Source of the DNA: Durusdinium trenchii
Taxonomy: Eukaryota > Sar > Dinophyceae > Suessiales > Symbiodiniaceae
DNA length: 64,000 bases
Reading direction: 5' to 3'
NCBI GenBank assembly: GCA_963970005.1
Contig: CAXAMN010023328.1
Coordinates: forward strand, 116,366 to 180,365
In this document: positions 10,140 through 21,613 of the stretch, one piece after another
How positions within the stretch are numbered: the first letter of the stretch is position 1
How the letters are laid out: each line of letters opens with the position of its first letter
Position numbers and translations under genes: made by a program
The notes under the pieces: model-generated
Told to the model about the DNA's origin: nothing
What the model saw: only the letters and a program-made list of their open reading frames with translations
Database searches by the model: none

Positions 10140-12370
10140 AGTTCATGCTCGCATGATCGGGACACTAGGAGTCGTCATCTTGCATCATGCACATCGGGTG
10201 ATAACGTTTGTTCACCTCATCGATATTCCCTGCAGGTTGCCCTGATGCTAATGAGCTGCGGAGAGGCGACTTTCTCCAAGCTAGCGAGCTGAGAGCACGG
10301 TGGCCGCGCGGCCACCTGTGTGTGCGGAACGGGCAATTTTCGGTGACAGCACAACGGGCAATTTTCGCGAAACATCACAGTTGTTGACTGATCTCTGGGC
10401 TATACCAGACAAAAGTGATGTGTGATTTACCCAGACAAAAGTTTACACATAACTTTGTTGGGGGACCTGAAAATTGACATTGACTTAAGACTCTTAAGAC
10501 CAAAGAACCTGTATTGGGTCGGTCTATTCCAGGGTTCAGATACCATGGTTCTGGGGCGGCCAGGAGGCCCAGGTCATTTGGAATAAAGCCTTAGTGTACA
10601 GCCCAGCTGATATGTGGTCGTGTTTTGCCAGGTTGATTGCTATATATTGTTTGCTATGTTTGCTTTAAGGTGGGTGTGTTGGGATATGTTGGGGTAGCCG
10701 GTGATCGGTTGAAGCTAAGAAACAGCCTAACTAGTATTTCCTACTTGTTGTTTCTGTCGGAAACAGAGTACTACAGTATGACCCCTTTTTTCCATGCCTT
10801 TTGCTGTCGCCTTTGCGCTTGCGCTTGTTATAGATTAGATCTTTCACAGTGTTCTTATGTTTTCTGGATTCTGGGTGGCAAGGCATTCGCTGCCGCGGTT
10901 GAAAAAAGTAAGAACCATCCGCAGCTGAGCTCATCTCCGACCGAGCTCGCTGGTGAAGGACCACGTGCTCGAGTCGGATGGTCAGATGTATTTAAAGGAT
11001 ACAACACGGATCTGTCAAAGTGAGAAAGCTCGAGTTGATGGCACCCCAGGCTCATGAAAGGATCCCTGCTATAAGAAGCACTCGTAGTACTTGCTGCTTG
11101 TTTGGGTTGAGTTCGCATTGGGTTCACACGGGTGCTTGGTCAGTCTAAAGAGCTTGAATTTGGCGTATTTGCGCAGTGAAACAGACGTCAGGCCACCGCT
11201 GGACTTGCTCTTCCTGGTTTTTCTTCTGCTGTTATGTACTGTCCTGTTTCTTTATTTTTTTGTGGCATATGATGGCATAATTATTGCCCTTGTGCTTTTG
11301 CTTTTTGCTTTCTATGGCCTCAACCGCAATGGAACAAATTTCGTAGATAAAAACACAGACCCTTTACAGTATAAATTTCTGCACTTCAGAACATAAACCA
11401 TTGGAGCCACCAAACGCTTTTTTTTTAATATGCGTATATGAATTCCTGATCAACATCAAAACCAAAGTCAAGAACAAATACATGATCAATCAATCTATGA
11501 ACCAGTGACGACTCTCTTCCGCATCAGACAGAGATTCCTTCGAACTCCTCATCAATTGCCTCTTCTATCTACTCCGAGAAGCCGGGCAAAACACCGCAAA
11601 AGGAAGCTGGGTATCAGCGGACGAAAATCGGAGCCATCACAGGGAAGTCATGAAAGGAAGGCAACAACAAGCAGCAAATCTTCAAAAAACGGCCCCAACA
11701 CGAAAGAAACATCCGAAGCTATTCACACTCAAATGATTGTTTTTACTCATACGAGCACTCGGTCGACAGATTACAGATGATTTTTACATGTTTTCACGGT
11801 TTGTTTAAACCGATTGCAAAAAAAAGAAGAGACATGTTTTTTAGTATTTTGTTGAACTGTTCGCAGTGTGAGCTTGCATAGGGAAAGCAGGGGAGAGCAG
11901 AGAGATCAGAGTGGAAAGTCATTTACATTTTTCCCCCTACTGTTCTGAGTCCAATAGGAATTCAATGGATTTCATTTTGGATTTGGGGTTTGAACTTGGA
12001 GGATTCCTAGGGGAGGATTGAGGATCCAACAAAGATTTGAGGCTTATTTTCTGGGGATTTGGACTTATGAGCGAGTAGGCTTTTAGAATTTTCTGTTTTG
12101 AAGCACTGAAAGGGAGACAAAGGTGCCGACAGCCTTTTATAAGTGTCCAAAGTCCAATTTCCCCGTTTTTTTTAAAAATGTTTATACTGCTTCAAATGTT
12201 TCAATTGTTTTCTACGAATCCAGCCTCGCCTGAACTACACAGGGGCAACACACATTTATTATATACATATTTGATCATATCGAAAGCTTTGTTCTACCTC
12301 CTTCAGGACATGAAACGCCATAAGAGGCACCTTGAGTTTGTCTGGTGTAGGCAGTCGCTTAAAATTTTGT
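10140..12370. other. Repeat-poor non-coding stretch
   Basis: AT-rich. Small open frames at 10637-11023, 11091-11396 and 11505-11780 lack GC3 bias. The last is Lys/Ser-rich and could be an exon, but there is no splice support. Confidence 0.3.
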
Positions 12371-12378
12371 TAGTTCCA

Positions 12379-12472
12379 GAGGTGAAGGATGCATGGGAGA
12401 TGGAGCACCACGACCCAACCTCCGCAGCCGAGCTGGCTATGAGCGGCCAGGGGCCTCGCCCGGGTTGTGTGG
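12379..12472 (+). CDS. Candidate exon, unknown
   Basis: Follows AGTTCCAG and ends before GTGCCC. Contains the motif DAWEMEHHDPTSAAELAMSG. It lies ~490 bp upstream of the GT8 exon but does not look like a glycosyltransferase segment. Confidence 0.22.
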
Positions 12473-12834
12473 CCAGGTGCCCGGGCTAAGATGCGTCGAG
12501 TTTCGACATATGTCGGATCTCCAAAACAACAGGAACCAACAACATCCAAAACAGAAGCTGGCCGATGGAAAACATTGTGATACAATGTAATATTCGTAGA
12601 GTTCAAATATGTTGATATTGTTTGTTGGACAACATTGTCATAGGACGGGCGATTGTGTGTCCCTGAAAAACCCTGAACAATTGTATACACATACCGTTAC
12701 ATACCAGGACCATCCAATGGGTGTCCAATGGGTGCCCTGGCTAGACTACCCTACACTACTTAGGGATCTCCAGCCAGGAACCCCAGGACAAAATAGTCCA
12801 GGCATAGATTATGTGAACTATAGTATATCCATAT

Positions 12835-12852
12835 ACCAGCAGTCACAAAGGA
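12835..12852. repeat. Partial copy of the 15.7-kb foldback element
   Basis: Eighteen bases identical to 15675-15692, including the whole 12-bp terminal arm. No partner arm was found nearby, so this looks like a truncated copy. Confidence 0.5.
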
Positions 12853-12960
12853 ATGCTTTTTGATTTTTTTTTTGAGATCTTCTAAGTGAGTGGATAATGG
12901 GCACCCCTTTGATGGTCATGTTTTGGAACATGAGAAAAGATATCTTAAACCGAGTTGGAG

Positions 12961-13201
12961 GCCCAGCAACGACCAGACGCTCCTGAACTGGTTCTACCAC
13001 CGCAACGGCGGCTTCGAGCCGCTGCCCGAGGCCTACAACCGCGTCCCGCGGCCCGGCGCCGAGGACGCCGGCGACGCCGCGGTGGTGTACTGGGCGCTGC
13101 ACCCCAAGCCCTGGGCCAGCGACGGCGCGCCGCTGGCCGCCCTGTGGTGGCGCCTGGAGCGGGAGGCCTCCGAGGCCACCGCGCGGCGCGCGCACCGATA
13201 G
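12961..13201 (+). CDS. Glycosyltransferase family 8 (glycogenin-like), 3'-terminal exon
   Basis: Follows TTGGAG and reads to a TAG at 13199-13201. Motifs match the C-terminal part of GT8 enzymes: SNDQTLLNWFY (family 'DQ.fLN.yf' block), FEPLPEAYNRV (LP..YN) and YWALHPKPW (the conserved '.H....KPW' end). GT8 enzymes transfer sugars from UDP- or GDP-sugars with retention; glycogenin primes glycogen. The DxD nucleotide-sugar motif would be in upstream exons, which I did not find in 9-12.9 kb. The exon is far more GC-rich than its flanks and almost every third position is G or C. It could be the end of an intact gene with distant exons, or an isolated duplicated exon. Confidence 0.6.
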
Positions 13202-13233
13202 CCTGCGCCGCCGGCCCGCAAGGAAATCCGCAC

Positions 13234-13412
13234 ATGGCCGCGGACTGCAGCGACGCGGCGGCGCGACCGCAACCGCGCAAAAAAAGGGGGGCTCCGGCGC
13301 CGAGCCCGGGCCGTGCGGCGAGCCCCGCGCTGGCCGCCATGCTGGACTCCGCGCTGGAGGTGCCGCCCGCCCGGCGCGCCGGCCGCCGCCAGCGGGGCGG
13401 CAAGAAGCGCAG
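13234..13412 (+). CDS. Apparent first exon of a second gene, Ala/Arg-rich N terminus
   Basis: ATG at 13234, only 32 bp after the GT8 stop. The frame is GC3-rich and encodes an Ala/Pro/Arg-rich N terminus with basic patches (PQPRKKRG and ARRAGRRQRGGKKRR). Composition changes abruptly near 13412, where an RNase H-like relic begins. It is either a new gene in close head-to-tail arrangement or an unrecognised 3' extension of the GT8 transcript. No domain recognised. Confidence 0.35.
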
Positions 13413-14110
13413 GGGTCAGCCTTCTACAAGTTACCCAAGACTCTACGACTCTCGTCCGATGGAAGTCAACACCATTGCTTGATTGCCCAGATAATGTTAT
13501 TGCAGAGGCACAGGCGTGTCTGCATGCAGTGCAATTAGCCACTGAATTCTACCATGAATGCCTCCGACAAGGAATAGCACAGGATGGCGTAGTTCTTCAA
13601 GGCGACATTCTGCCCCTCCTGAATTATTTACAAGGTCGTGGTCGTATCAAGAGACTTGCAGTCGTGAAAATCCTAGAGGAATGCCAGTTGCTGCTGGCGA
13701 GAGCCCCGTTCATTTTCCGGCTAGTTTATCTCCCAAGAGAACGCAACAAACTTGCTGATCACTTTGCGGGCACTGCTAGTGCAGCTGCACGACAAGCTGC
13801 TGACTCCCCATTACACGCTGTCAGTCATCGTGCACCTCCTCCGTATCACCTTGCACAGAAGCTTGGCTTCATCGTCGATCATGGGGCTTTGCACACACAT
13901 CCGGCCTTTGTGCTAACAGAATGCCCTGCACCGGCTCCACCGCAGCTTGCTAAATTACTGCAAAGTGCAGCACACATGCGTCAATACGTACAAGACTATC
14001 TTGCTACTGCAGCGAACCATCATCGATCCCTCACCATAGGGTATAAGACCTCCTCTGCCGATGGGAAAGGCCGTTTCTATGCGGTAGGGGTAGCTGCAGC
14101 CCTCAGCTGA
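13413..14110 (+). pseudogene. Retroelement relic: RNase H-like domain
   Basis: The open frame through this stretch contains a recognisable RNase H fold signature: AEAQACLHAVQLA (acidic residue before a helix), VVLQGDILPLLNYLQG (GD before a helix) and LPRERNKLADHFAG (family 'vpRe.N..AD.lA'). The first strand with its DGS motif is missing or degenerate. After the domain the frame continues for ~90 residues to a TGA at 14108-14110. No reverse transcriptase is adjacent. Best explanation: a truncated retrotransposon that inserted against, or was fused to, the GC-rich exon upstream. Confidence 0.55.
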
Positions 14111-14399
14111 GCTGAGCATTCATTGCAAGTCTTATCAATTGACAGCACAAACACAAACATGGCGCAACCATGGGTCGGATTCCATGAAGCTTACACATTT
14201 CCTGGAAGCTGATGTAAGCTTGTCGAAGGCGCTCATCAACATTGGACCCTGTCCACACCAAATTTGTTCGGGTGATCTCGACGAGTGCCTGACTCAATCC
14301 CCCTGCGCACCGCGCAAATGGTTGGTTTCCAAAATGTCTTTTCCCAAAAAGGTGCACTCGTCGCAATTCCATGGGGGCCCGCTTCTAAATCTCCTTTAA

Positions 14400-15670
14400 A
14401 CTTCAACCACACTCAAACCACAGTGATGCTAAAAACATGAAGGCGTGTGAACTGCAAAAACTGTGAGAGGTGTCTAGCGCGGACTGCTGAGATGCTGTTG
14501 CTGCTGCTGGACTCCTGCAGTTGTTTCCACTTTTTGATCTCAGAAATCTTCAGAACGACATAATTAGGAAGGACGTAAGAGCTGACTCAAAAGATTTGGA
14601 TGTTGGATGGGCAAATGGTCAAGAAATGGACGGTCGTCTAGCGCGGTGCTAGCGCGGATCTAGCGCCAGCCTAGCGCAAAAATCTCCGTCGATTTCTTTA
14701 TCCTGTCAGATTCTTATTTTTCGCGCTTGCTTGTCTTCTTCTTGTTGTGCATTCTTCTTCTTCTTCTTCTTGGCTTTTCTTCTTTCTTGTCTTGCTTCTT
14801 CTGTTTCCTGCTCTCTGCTTGTGTCTTCTTTTTCCTGCTTGCTATCCTGTTATCAAGAAACCTAGCGCCAATCTAGCGCTGCATCACCATATTCTGCTGG
14901 GGGCCCGCTTCTAAACGAAAACTTAAAAACACATCTACAGCCTTAAAAGTTTACGTCTATCTATATTTTTTGAGTAGGGCTTTTTTGAGCGCAGTCCATG
15001 TGTCGCCATGCAAAAGCACAAGGGAATAGTATGGTTCGAAAAGGTGGATGATTGAGTTGAAGAAGGCACAGCTGCAGGAAAACATGTTGTTTGCCAGCAA
15101 GCGTCTTTGAAAGCGGATCTCACCCACTGGTTGGACGCAAGCCTTAAATCACCGCCCTCCAAGAGTTGGCTTTCATGCTTGACGGCATTCACATCCACTC
15201 TCTTGCGCAAGCAAGCATAGAACATCCTCGGAATATCTCGGAATACTTGGGCCCAGGTCCAGAACAACAAAGAAACACTACTGGCCGGGACGCCTCAAGT
15301 GAAAATAACACAAATGTTGCCAAACATGGCCAGTAGTCCTCCATGGACTTTTCGAAGGACCCCAGCATCAGCCATGGCTCTGTGACGCTGGTTATAAGTG
15401 AGGTTGACCCAGCTTGATCTACGAGACATACCATATGTTTTACAATCTGGTGTGGCATGTTCCACCTGTGGGTTTGGTGATCTTGCAAGAGTCCGCACCC
15501 AAGCTCTGTCCCCCGAGCTCCAACGGCAGGTCAAGCGGAAGATGCCTCTGCTGAGCAAGGGGTGGTTGGTGGAGACGTGTACCAGGGTTCATGCTAACAG
15601 GAGTGGTTCATCCCAGGACTTCCATCAGAAAAGAACTGAATTTGTGTCACCCCTACCACATGTCAGATGT
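14400..15670. other. Non-coding, with CT-rich microsatellite (14735-14850)
   Basis: A TCT/CTT-rich imperfect repeat with several TCTTCTTCTT runs occupies about 14735-14850. A repeated GCGCTAGA-like motif recurs at 14475, 14640 and 14865. No convincing gene. Confidence 0.4.
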
Positions 15671-15674
15671 TATC

Positions 15675-15752
15675 ACCAGCAGTCACAAAGGAGTCTTAAT
15701 TGAACACCCCCCCTAAGGAGCGCTCTATAGGCACCGCTTCGTGACTGCTGGT
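15675..15752. repeat. 78-bp foldback element with 12-bp perfect terminal inverted repeats
   Basis: Arms ACCAGCAGTCAC (15675-15686) and GTGACTGCTGGT (15741-15752) are perfect reverse complements; pairing continues imperfectly inward. An 18-base stretch starting at the left arm (ACCAGCAGTCACAAAGGA) is repeated exactly at 12835-12852, so the sequence is dispersed. Consistent with a small non-autonomous, MITE-like element. Confidence 0.6.
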
Positions 15753-15818
15753 ATATATATATATATATCTTCAGGTATATCCATTAATATCCATATCCAT
15801 ATATATATATATATAAAA
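15752..15818. repeat. TA microsatellites
   Basis: Two (TA)n tracts (about 15752-15769 and 15799-15816) separated by ATCCATAT repeats, directly next to the foldback element. Confidence 0.7.
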
Positions 15819-17079
15819 CATGCATCACCTGAGGATCGTCCTGGCATCTCCTCCAAACAGCTTGATGTTGGAACTCCAGGTTGCACCGTGGCTTTCTCAA
15901 ACAGACCCGTTTTTCCTCGTCAGGGCATGGCCGAAGAGGGAGCGCAGGTGCTGAAGGCGTGGCAGAGGAAACGGCACTGCGAGGACCACTGGGAGATGAC
16001 CGGGTTGACCGGGCGGGGAAAACCTGGGGTTCTTGGAATGGGTAGGTAGACTGTTTTGATCTGGGCAATGTCTACTAAGCAACCAAAAAGCGAGATAACA
16101 TTAGGAAAGCAGGTTTTGTTCTGTTCTGAACGTCCGCACAGACACAGAAGGGGGGGTTGTCTCAAATTGGAGAGACCTTTTTTAACATATTAGCGGGTTT
16201 GGTTTAGGTTGTTTTCATTCCAGTTACTGTATACATTGTATATAATGTTATGACTGATTGGCGGTTTTCCAGCCATGGCTACCAAGTGCAGGAGCCTGGA
16301 ATATCGACCCGCTCGCGTGGCGAGACGCAGAGTTGCCATTTGCGAGATTTCAGACGCAGAGTTGCGAGATTTCAGACGCTCACAGCGATTGGTTTGTCAA
16401 GGTATCATGGACGTGACCAGCTCGAGGCTCACAAGGCACTTTTGGATCCTCGCGACCGTGATTCTGCTAATTCATGTGCAATCAACAAGGCTGGCTGGCA
16501 GCCAGCAAAGCAATCAAACGATTTTGTGAGCAGGATCAGTCTATCGTTCTCAGCCCAGTGCCACAATGTTCTTGTCCCATGTCATTTGCTTGAGAGCCCT
16601 TGCGATCGCTGGCACTCGTGTGATAAAACTTAGCATCAAACGGGAGACGAAGCAACCAACCGCAAGGCCTCACCCTGGCAAATCTAGATCCCGTCCATGA
16701 AAACCTGCGAGAATCTGTGATGGACATCGATGACACTGAGTAATTCACCTCTCTCAATGACCGTTTTCGTTCGGATGTCAGCACGAGATGGCGCATAGAA
16801 AAGGCGTTTCAGGTGCAAGATGCAGAACTTGGTCCTTCCTGTCCTCCTTGCAATTCGGCCAATTGAACATACTGTGCCTCGCTTCCCAGGTTTTGCCTTA
16901 TATCAGAACCTGTTCAAGAACTGGCAGCTGGAGTTTGGATATGAAGCGCCATCGGAGCGTCGCAAAAACGTCATGCGAAGTATAGTGGTTAAAAGATAAG
17001 TTCGAACCTCCAACCCATGTTCATCGAAGCCTCCATTTACTGAACCACCAACGCAAATTGTCATCCCTAAAACTCAGGT

Positions 17080-17173
17080 CGTCGTACCTCTTCAGGTTTG
17101 GTATGACTGGACCCTTCTGGCCCCAAGGCCCCCAGTCCCACCTTCTAAACGAAGGTACGACTGGAGCCCTGGG
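17080..17173. repeat. Dispersed repeat related to the 25.5-kb foldback element
   Basis: Shares GTCGTACCTC-TCAGGTT-GGTATGAC with 25525-25552 and ends in TACGACTGGAGCCC exactly like the right arm there. The left arm is degraded, so this is a diverged copy. Confidence 0.5.
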
Positions 17174-17439
17174 GCATGTTGGCAGTTGGAGTTTACGGAT
17201 GTCTTGATCCTGACCCTCGCTGCGATCCTGATCTTTCGTGCCTTCAAGCACGCGTGGGCGGCCAGACCGGGTTTGAAGGAGCGTGGTTTCCGGGTTTTGT
17301 GGGGTTTTGCTGGTTTTTGCGTTGGTTGGAAAGACAAGGATAGCCTCCATGAAGTAGCGTTGGGTAGACTCTTGATATCTCTTGATTAGACACTTCGAGT
17401 GATCCCCACCATGACATTTCAATCTGACAATTTTTTGGG

Positions 17440-17690
17440 CATTTATTGAAACATTATTTCGGCATTCTTTCTGGCATATATCTTCTGGCATTCTTTCTGA
17501 CATTTTGTTCCGGCATATCTTCTGACATTCTCTCTGAGACTCTGGCATATCGTCTGACATTATTCCATTTGATATTCTTTCTGGCATATTTTATGACATT
17601 CTTTTTTGACACGCTTTCTAGCATATCTCCTGACATCCTTTCTGGCATATCTGCTGACACTCTTTCTGACATCAGTCTGAATAGCATTGA
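17440..17690. repeat. Imperfect ~15-bp tandem repeat (CTTTCTGGCATATCT-like)
   Basis: A diverged array of units such as CTTTCTGGCATAT and TTCTGACATTC. Both strands stay open: the minus translation is a run of MPERMS/EDMPE-like motifs. Open frames here reflect repeat composition, not genes. Confidence 0.6.
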
Positions 17691-17849
17691 AATACATTGA
17701 AAATCTGAGCAAACTGCTGGGCAACATGGTTTGGGGCACCTGAAGAGTTCTGAAAAGACATACTACAACGTCTTGTTTCCAGATGAAGTTGTAGCCCTGC
17801 AAGCCCCACCTCTTCAGGTGGCAGTGCGGGATGTTCTCCTGGGCCGGGG

Positions 17850-19500
17850 CAGGTGTTTCCACCTCAACTCACCTCAACCCACCTCGCTCCTTCCCGGTCT
17901 TTCAACTGGCGCTGGTTCCTGTCCCCAAGACGTCCCCTCCGCAGGAGCAGTGACGCAGCGTCTGACGCGGTGAACACACCGCCTGACGCCGGAGCACAAC
18001 CCACCGTTTGGCGTGGGTCGTGGCCCGTTTCGCCACGAGGAAAAGGGGCGGTGGATCGCAACAGATCTGAGTTCTGTGAGGAAGATCACATCGTTTTCTT
18101 TTGGCAATATTTGGCGATGGTGTCTTCGGATGACTCTGAGACAGGAAGTTTCAGAAATTCTTGCGCATGCCCCATGGATTGAGGGTGATTGAGGTGAGCA
18201 ACTGGCTCTAATGTCCCCTGTCGGTTCCCAAATGGATCCAAATGGGTATACGGATGTATACGGAAGAGAAATGCCTGTCTAAGACTGGTAGGTTGATCTC
18301 CCATGACAAAAATGCACTCTCGAGATAGAGCAGTGACATCCCCTCTGAAACGAAACATCGTTTCTATTTGAGAACATCTAGATAGAGGAGTCCTCCATGA
18401 CTCCTGACGCAATCACACGGTCCGGTCGCCCGCGGACTGTCTCGGTTCCAGTGGACGTTTGAGATCCGTCGCCATGTCGTTCTCATCACGCCGGGCTGCA
18501 CAGAACTCGTTCGATCCACGAGAAAGCTGAGGGACCAAGCGATCGTTCACCCCGGGCTGTGCAGGAGGTCTTGAAAAATTACACCAGATCAAGTCCAAGT
18601 CCAATGGTTTGGGTGATGTCGACTGTTGACCACAGGGTAGTGGGTGTTGGAGATATTGACATGGTGCACTCATTTTTGCAATGACCAAATGGATTGGCAT
18701 CCGCCTTTGAAGGTGTCTTGAACCTAGCTAGGCCCTGTGTGTATACCTGTTAGCGACTCCAGACTTCAATCTCCAGGCTTGACTGAGTGGAAATCCCGAG
18801 GACCCACGCTATGAACGTGAGATTACCTGCATGGACACTTTTGGAAGATTTGGAAGGAACAGAAGCCCAATTACATCGAGGATTCATAGACCAATGACAT
18901 AAGTTGAACATATCCAAGCTCTTTGACACCGGAACTCGCTAGCGATGGAAGTGGCTCACGGTGACACCTGTGGCACCTCGTGACATCTTCTTCTTTGGTA
19001 GTAAGATTGGGACCGCTTGCCACATGCAAAAACAAACGACATAGGAAGTTTTGTGTCCTGTGTTGGAACCGAGACACCAATGTGAAGCGCCTGAATTCTT
19101 CCCATCTGGGACGTTATGTCATTTTGGTAGCTGGACATCCCCAGTAGTCTGTTCTGTTGATGTTCGTTGGTCAAGCAAGGCCCCATGAGGTCTCCGGGTG
19201 TTGATCGAGACTGGCGACCGGAGAACGACGGATCGCCCTCGCAGCGCGAGCTTCGTCCCAGGCTTTGCAAGCGTCGTGAAGACCTGGGTGCCCAGGTGGG
19301 AAATACCCGCCCTGTTTGGTCGGTGAAACGCACATGATACAAAGACCCCCAAATCTGCACGACGGAAAAGAAAGACAGGACCTTTTAACCACCTTGGGGG
19401 GAGATCATTCAACCTGCCAAAAGCGGACCATGGTGGCGAGTCAAGCTAATAGCGATCGCCTCCGGCCTAGTAGCGAGTGCCTTCCGGACTTGCTCGAGCC
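17850..19500. other. No confident gene
   Basis: A plus frame at 17853-18182 and several minus frames (18086-18700, 18956-19412) are open but lack recognisable domains or good splice pairs. A short exon may hide at 17965-18070, where GC content rises. Confidence 0.25.
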
Positions 19501-19509
19501 AGGGCACCC

Positions 19510-19572
19510 ATGGTCCTCGGCCGCCTGCCCGCGAGCGGTGCCCCAGTGGCGCTCCGGCGCTTCAGCGTGCAG
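19510..19572 (+). CDS. Candidate first exon with organelle-presequence-like N terminus
   Basis: ATG at 19510, 21 codons ending CAG before a GC donor. Nearly all third positions are G or C. The peptide is Arg/Leu/Ala-rich without acids (motifs MVLGRLPASG and VALRRFSVQ), as in mitochondrial or plastid transit peptides. Downstream exons were not identified. Confidence 0.3.
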
Positions 19573-19799
19573 GCAAGCGGTCGCCAGCCGGTGTTGGATT
19601 TCAATCTGCCAGAGTTTCATCCTTTGCAGGCAGAACTTTCCACTAGCTTCTTGTTACTACTAGTAAGGCACTTGTTACTAGTAGCGATGCACTTGTTCCT
19701 AGCAGCTTCTTGCAGGCAGGTGTGAAACTGAACTCTTTTGATATTTCCCCAGATAGCTGCAAGCTATGGAGGTTCTTGGCTCTGGATCGCGTTTTGTTT

Positions 19800-19955
19800 T
19801 GCCCGTGCTGGTGCTGGTGCTGGATCGGCGTTTTCTTGAGGCGTGCTGGTGCGGGTGCAGGTGCTGACGGGTGCTGGTGATGGATCGTCGCTTTCTAACG
19901 GGGGTGCTGGTGTGGCGTATACTTCGGGTGTGTTGGTGCAGGTGCTGGTGTCATG
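19800..19955. repeat. Imperfect GGTGCT hexanucleotide repeat
   Basis: Many copies of GGTGCTGGTGCTGG and variants interrupted by GGATCG(G/T)CG motifs. Confidence 0.55.
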
Positions 19956-20679
19956 CCAGGGATGACATCTGTCAGGGCAGCAGGCACTATGAGTTCAATA
20001 CACCTGCTAGCTGCTATCTGAGGACTATGCCGGTCCATTTCCAACTTTGATTAAAACGTTTCAAGGGTGACCGGAGAACCGAGACTTGTTGTCCAGAGAG
20101 GCCTGTTATAGCTTGTTATACCCCTTGGCCCTTACAGTGGCTTCAGAGTAGATAGCATAATCCCCCAAGTTTGGTGGTTTAGATGGACCTCTATATAAAA
20201 GACATCTGGGGGGTTGTGCCACCATTCTGAGACCACTGTAAGCGGTTGCATGGTTTTGCTGGGCATCAATCTGTTTGATCATCGCCAGGCTGAGACCGAA
20301 GGTGCAAGAGTACCCAGGACTGGTGCCTTGCGGATGTCAACGAAACAGGAACGAACACCGTGTTGGTTGGACCCACCCCCCCGTGCCTTCTACCGAGCCT
20401 GTTTAGGACGATCGCAGAGTTGTGCGGAAATCAGTATATAGAAGGGATGGTTGAAAAGGGCCGGGTCAATGTAGGAAAAAACATGGGCACTGGTGTGTTT
20501 CTTTAGTTGGGTAGTGCTTTTCAATAATGGTATATACTGGGGTATATTCAGTACTTGGAGAGTTTGTATATGGACCCTAGAAGTCGAACCACCATTGTTT
20601 TATTAGCCTTTACCGATCCACCATTGTTTTACTAAGGGAACCAGGGCGGAGTTAGATATGGAAATCACCCACGCTTCAG

Positions 20680-20742
20680 CCTGGGACCGACGATCCGCCG
20701 TGGACACGAGGAGTATGGAGGACACCGTCTCGGAACAGCGAC
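20680..20742 (+). CDS. Candidate exon, unknown
   Basis: Follows GCTTCAG and ends CGACAG before GTGCTG. The frame with motif RSAVDTRSMEDTVSEQRQ has strong GC3 bias. Confidence 0.25.
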
Positions 20743-21492
20743 AGGTGCTGCGGCTTTTCGTGACTGTTACAGTGCCTGTGGTCAAGCCGTTGTACCTTTT
20801 TTGGGGTAAAATGAGGCCCGTTCCAGGGAATGTGGTTGCGGAGGTCGCACTGACTTTTTTTGCGTTTGAACCATTGGGATTTTTTGGCGTTTAAACCGGC
20901 GGGATCCGGTGTGTGTGGCAGTGAGCACGGCGTATCAAGCAGAGGCTCTTATTGACATGTCAGGCTGGTCCAAACTTCCATGTCCAACATCAGCGCCAGA
21001 ATTATCCTGTTGTCATGTTCTCATATTTTCTCAATGACATGTTTTGCCTTGAGGCCACCATTGTTCAATGGAAACGTATTTCTGAAGAAATATGAAGACC
21101 TGATATTTGCAGGACAAAACAAGGTTGCTTCTTCCTACTCACCAACAATATTGAACAAATGCCAGGTACCATCCTTTTTTTTAGAGATAAAGTGGTTTTC
21201 ATTGTGAGAAAGCATTGTGTACCAGCATTAGAGAACATGTTTGTGAATGATTATATAAGTAAAACATAGTAAAACAATAATAAGTTCATAGAGACACATT
21301 CTCCGGATGCCGACAGAGGCATCAAAAACAACAACTTGTATACAGAGAGAATAGTGAACGGCACAAAAACATTTTATGGAGAGAAGACGGGAAACAAAAA
21401 ACAATATATATATATAATATATTGTAAAGCAGTTGTGAATTGAAGCCAGATCCCCTCGAGACTACAACAAGTTTTTCCGTTTTAAATATACA

Positions 21493-21585
21493 TACCTAGA
21501 ACCTGAGTGACCTCTATTTTGGACCATGAACCACCCAAAATATGGTCTTTTCCTATCAAAACAGAGGTCAAATGGGTTCTAGGTA
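21493..21585. repeat. 93-bp foldback element with ~29-bp imperfect terminal inverted repeats
   Basis: Left arm TACCTAGAACC----TGACCTCT-TTTTG pairs with the reverse complement of the right arm (21557-21585) with about five mismatches; GGACCAT and ATGGTC pair further in. Followed directly by a (TA)n/(CATA)n microsatellite. MITE-like. Confidence 0.6.
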
Positions 21586-21613
21586 TATATATACATACAT
21601 ACATACATACACA
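21585..21613. repeat. TA / CATA microsatellite
   Basis: TATATATATA followed by five CATA units, adjoining the foldback element. Confidence 0.7.

Noticed and set aside
16275..16529. 84-codon plus-strand open frame starting in good ATG context
   Set aside because: Contains a short internal duplication (GACGCAGAGTTG) and no GC3 bias or domain; not strong enough to call.
17454..17700. Open frames on both strands with MPERMSEDMPE-like or hydrophobic repeats
   Set aside because: Produced by the ~15-bp tandem repeat; no start context or splice support.
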